A program made the position numbers and the translations under genes. DNA of 6,897 bases. Origin: an uncultured Myxococcales bacterium (lineage in GTDB: Bacteria; Myxococcota_A; Bradymonadia; UBA7976; UBA1532). Numbering within the stretch: the first letter of the stretch is position 1; each line of letters starts with the position of its first letter. Below are positions 4,152-6,897 of the stretch, piece by piece. The stretch lies in contig CALBMW010001061.1 of NCBI GenBank assembly GCA_937896275.1, forward strand, positions 1 through 6,897. Reading direction: 5' to 3'. The notes under the pieces were generated by a model, which was not told the DNA's origin, did not search any database, and saw nothing but the letters and a program-made list of their open reading frames with translations.

Positions 4152-6897
4152 TACTCCCGAGCGAGGTCAGCGTTGAGCCCGTCGGGCTCGAGATCGAGGT
4201 AGGCTTGGCAGTGCTTGCGCGCCAACCCCTTGTTGGTGGCGTTGTGAATCGCGCAGAGACCGAACTGCGCGCGCGCGATCTTGGCGTCGTTCTTCAGGGC
4301 CTGGTCGTACATCCTCTGCGCGGACCGCACATCGGCCGGCCGCAGGCGCGTCTGGTACAGGTAGCCGGCCAGGTCGTAGGCCAACCCCATCTTCGGATCG
4401 AGCTTGATGGCCTTCTGGGTGCTGGCGAGCGAGGCCTTGAGGTCATTGCTCTGCTCCTGCACCTTGGCCAACTCGAACCACACGTCCGCACGGTCGGGCG
4501 CGCACTTCAAGGCGCGCTCGAGATCCTCCTTCGCGGCGCTCCACTGAGTGAAGACGCGAGCCTCCATGCGCCCGCGACGGTAGAAGGCGTCGCACAGCTC
4601 GCCCGCCTCGGCCGGCGCGTCCTTCTTCGCCTGAACCACCGCGTCGTACTCGGCGCGGGCCGCCTTGTACGCCGACTTGTCGTCCTGCGCCTCGAGCGCC
4701 CGCCCGAGCCAATAGCGGTACCTGTAGTTCCGCTTGTCCTCTTCGAGCGCCTGCTTGAAGCGCTGCACGGCGGCCTCGTGATGCCCCTCGGCGTAGTCGA
4801 CGCGACCGATGGCGTACTGCGAGTAGTAGAGCTTCCCGTCGAGCGTGATGGCCTTGCTCAACAGATCGCGCGCCCGCGTGTTATCGCCGTGCTCGAAGTG
4901 GGCCCAGCCTGCCGCCATGAGGAGGTCGGCGTTCTCTGGCGTCCGCTTCAGCGCGTCGTCGAAGTGAACGATCGCCTCGTCGATGCGCCCCAGCGCCTGC
5001 TTCGCGGTGCCCAACTCGTTGCTGATGTCTTCGTGGAAGTCTGGGCGCTGGCTCAGCCTCTCGAGTTGCTCCAGGGCATCGGCTGGCCGACCGAGGGCGA
5101 GCAGGACGCGCGCCAAGCTGGCCTGCGTGGCCACCAGCCCTGGATCGAGCGCCAGGGCCCTCCGATAGCCCTGCTCAGCCTTCTCGAGCAGCGACCGGTT
5201 ATCGCCGATCTCGGCCATGAGCTTGTTGAGATCAGCCAGGCCCGCGTGCAACTCCGCGGCGTCGGGGCGACTCTTGAGCGCGGCGCTCAGGTACTCGATC
5301 GCCTCGGGAACCTGGGCCTGCTTCACCATCAGCGTCGCGATCTTCAGGACGGCCGGCTGGTGTACGGGGTCGACCTCGAGGGCCTTGTCGTAGCTCGCGC
5401 GGGCCTCGTCGAACCGACGAAGACCAACGAAGACGTCGCCCTGCGCCACGTGCACCGTCGGATCCTTCGGCCACGCCTCGACCGCACGCTCGAGCGTCTT
5501 CTCGGCGCGGTCAGGTTGGTTCAAGGCCTGCTGGCATTGCGCGATCTTGATCGCGATCTGCGCGCTCTGGACGCCGTTGGTCTCGAGCGTCTCGAGCTGC
5601 TCGAGGGCCTTCTCGTAGTCGTGGGTCGCGAAGTGGCGCTCGCTCAGCAGGTCGATGGCCTCGAGGTTACCGGGCCACGCCCGGATCGCGTCCTGGAGGC
5701 TCGCGACCGACGCGTCGTCGGCGCCTTCCGCGCTCTCGATGCGGGAACGCAGCAACAAGGCCTCCGACTTGCGTCGAGGCGCCAGCCGCTCCTCGGGCAA
5801 GCCCAGAGCCTGCTCGACCAGCTTGCGGGCGCGGTCCGTGTGCTTCTGGCGCAGCTCGATCGCGGCGAGCGCGTTCACCACGCTCGGCGCGCCGGGCGCG
5901 CGCGCGTAGAGATCCTCGAGGGCCTTGCGCGCGACGTCGAGATCGCCCGCGCGCAGGGCGCTCTCGCCCACCAGCCGTCGCGCCGGCAGGAACTCGGGGT
6001 CGAGCTCGACGGCCCGGGAGAAGGCCTCCGTGGCCTTGGCGAGCTCACCCTCGCGAAGATGCGCGTGGCCCTTCAGGCTCTGGGCCCGGGCGTCCTTGAC
6101 CCGGGTGTCGGCGAAGGCGATGACGGGCGCGATCGCCTCATGCGCGCCGCCAGCCAGCGTCGCAGCCAAGGTGGCGCGCTGCCCGAGGTCCGTCGCCGCC
6201 ATCGCCTCGTCGAATGCCCCCGTGATCTCGGCCGCCTTCTCCGCCCACTGCGGGTTGTCGCCGAACTCGAGGGCGCCGAACGCATAGAGCTCGGCCAGCT
6301 CTGCCTTGCGCTCGGGCGTGAGCGCGTCGCCCTCGGCCTCGAGCTGTCCGATCGCGTCCCGATAGCCCGCCAACTCGGCCAACGTGGCGCCGGCCGTGGG
6401 CATCATGCCGTCCTCGTCCGGGCGGACCGGCTCCGCCACGGTGGTGCCGGCGTCGGGCACCACCGGTGGCGGGGCCTCCTTCACCACCGTGCCCGCGACG
6501 GGCCGCTCGGGCTTCGGTGGGGGCGCGAAGGGACCGATCTCGGCGAAGAACATGCCCGCGGCGGCCAGCAGCAGGACGCCCGCGGCGGCGGCCCCGATCA
6601 GCGCCGGCTTGGGGAGCCTCCTGCCGCCCTTGGGGGGCTTCGCCACCGTCTGGTCGGGGGCCTCGGCCTCCTCGTCACCCGCGGCGAAGGCCCGGGCGGC
6701 GTCGTCGTCCGGCAACCGCGGCAGCTCGTCCTCGGGCGCGATGAGACCCGCCGCCATCGGGGATCCCGCGGACCCGTCGAAGCCGGTCGGTGGCGGGAGA
6801 CCGCCGCCCGCCGAGGGCACGCCACCCACGCCGGGCATGCCGCCCACGCCGGGCATGCCGCCCACGCCGGGCATGCCGCCCACGCCGGGCATGCCGC
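4142..6897 (-). CDS. Large membrane-anchored TPR-repeat protein, N-terminus cut by the window edge
   Basis: I cannot assign a specific gene name. The frame is open from the right edge to the stop at 4142-4144 (at least 918 codons; residues here count from the Met at 6892). Residues 1-24 are four copies of the hexapeptide MPGVGG, then a disordered Pro/Gly/Asp/Glu-rich stretch to about 90. A basic patch (KPPKGGRRLPKP, 85-96) precedes one hydrophobic helix (about 97-118), then a Pro/Val-rich linker to about 165. From about 265 to the end there are roughly 18 TPR units of about 34 residues, with the typical A-x-x-x-Y/F-x-x-A-L-x-x-x-P pattern (for example YDKALEVDP, YRRALALDP). The positive patch before the helix suggests the N-terminus is inside and the TPR solenoid is periplasmic. 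TPR arrays bind proteins; partner and role are unknown. The true start is outside the window, so an N-terminal domain may be missing. Confidence 0.9.
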   Translation of the reverse strand, partial: GMPGVGGMPGVGGMPGVGGMPGVGGVPSAGGGLPPPTGFDGSAGSPMAAGLIAPEDELPRLPDDDAARAFAAGDEEAEAPDQTVAKPPKGGRRLPKPALIGAAAAGVLLLAAAGMFFAEIGPFAPPPKPERPVAGTVVKEAPPPVVPDAGTTVAEPVRPDEDGMMPTAGATLAELAGYRDAIGQLEAEGDALTPERKAELAELYAFGALEFGDNPQWAEKAAEITGAFDEAMAATDLGQRATLAATLAGGAHEAIAPVIAFADTRVKDARAQSLKGHAHLREGELAKATEAFSRAVELDPEFLPARRLVGESALRAGDLDVARKALEDLYARAPGAPSVVNALAAIELRQKHTDRARKLVEQALGLPEERLAPRRKSEALLLRSRIESAEGADDASVASLQDAIRAWPGNLEAIDLLSERHFATHDYEKALEQLETLETNGVQSAQIAIKIAQCQQALNQPDRAEKTLERAVEAWPKDPTVHVAQGDVFVGLRRFDEARASYDKALEVDPVHQPAVLKIATLMVKQAQVPEAIEYLSAALKSRPDAAELHAGLADLNKLMAEIGDNRSLLEKAEQGYRRALALDPGLVATQASLARVLLALGRPADALEQLERLSQRPDFHEDISNELGTAKQALGRIDEAIVHFDDALKRTPENADLLMAAGWAHFEHGDNTRARDLLSKAITLDGKLYYSQYAIGRVDYAEGHHEAAVQRFKQALEEDKRNYRYRYWLGRALEAQDDKSAYKAARAEYDAVVQAKKDAPAEAGELCDAFYRRGRMEARVFTQWSAAKEDLERALKCAPDRADVWFELAKVQEQSNDLKASLASTQKAIKLDPKMGLAYDLAGYLYQTRLRPADVRSAQRMYDQALKNDAKIARAQFGLCAIHNATNKGLARKHCQAYLDLEPDGLNADLAREYLR
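6821..6897 (-). repeat. 18-bp in-frame tandem repeat coding for MPGVGG
   Basis: Four complete 18-bp units start at 6821, 6839, 6857 and 6875, and a fifth runs off the edge at 6893. The three outer units are identical; the innermost (6821) differs by one base (GCCACC for GCCGCC), a synonymous change. Near identity at DNA level points to recent slippage expansion. The unit codes for a flexible Gly/Pro/Met segment of the TPR protein, and its total copy number is not visible here. Confidence 0.9.

Noticed and set aside
2800..4176. A 458-codon plus-strand reading frame opposite serS
   Set aside because: It lies fully antisense to serS, which has every catalytic motif; its composition is Arg/Gly/Ala-rich shadow sequence with no recognisable domain.
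6821..6897. Regular short repeats as a possible CRISPR array
   Set aside because: The 18-bp units are contiguous with no spacers and stay in frame with the TPR protein, so they are a coding tandem repeat.

Overview
The window is a GC-rich bacterial chromosomal segment with all genes on the minus strand, so transcription runs from high to low coordinates. Strong G/C third-position bias and a long TPR protein with a low-complexity Gly/Pro/Met N-terminus and one membrane anchor suggest a Myxococcota or related former-Deltaproteobacteria lineage. That placement is inference. No mobile element, phage gene, CRISPR array or integrase was seen.

Layout in order of transcription: (1) a very large TPR-repeat protein, cut by the right edge (4142-6897); (2) serS, seryl-tRNA synthetase (2809-4077); (3) tRNA-Ser(UGA), tRNA-Ser(GCU) and tRNA-Arg(ACG) (2262-2707), preceded by a good sigma70-type promoter that overlaps the serS stop codon; (4) tadA, the tRNA adenosine-34 deaminase (1696-2199); (5) tRNA-Ser(CGA) and tRNA-Ser(GGA) (1444-1669); (6) the small bacterial SRP RNA, ffs (about 1311-1401); (7) the N-terminal 416 codons of dnaX, cut by the left edge (1-1249). 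Spacers between the RNA genes are short, and most carry a compact perfect GC-rich stem-loop without a U-tract.

The region is a housekeeping translation and replication block with an unusually coherent logic. serS is followed by four serine tRNAs whose anticodons (UGA, GCU, CGA, GGA) form the usual bacterial serine set. The tRNA-Arg(ACG) just upstream of tadA is the canonical TadA substrate, whose A34 becomes inosine. The order serS - tRNA-Ser - tadA - SRP RNA - dnaX recalls the Bacillus subtilis origin-proximal region (serS, tRNA-Ser, tadA, scr, dnaX), so it is probably an old arrangement rather than a recent assembly. I do not see a new defence or mobile system. The most interesting features are this tRNA/modifying-enzyme/synthetase clustering, its promoter and spacer hairpins, and the uncharacterised membrane-anchored TPR protein.
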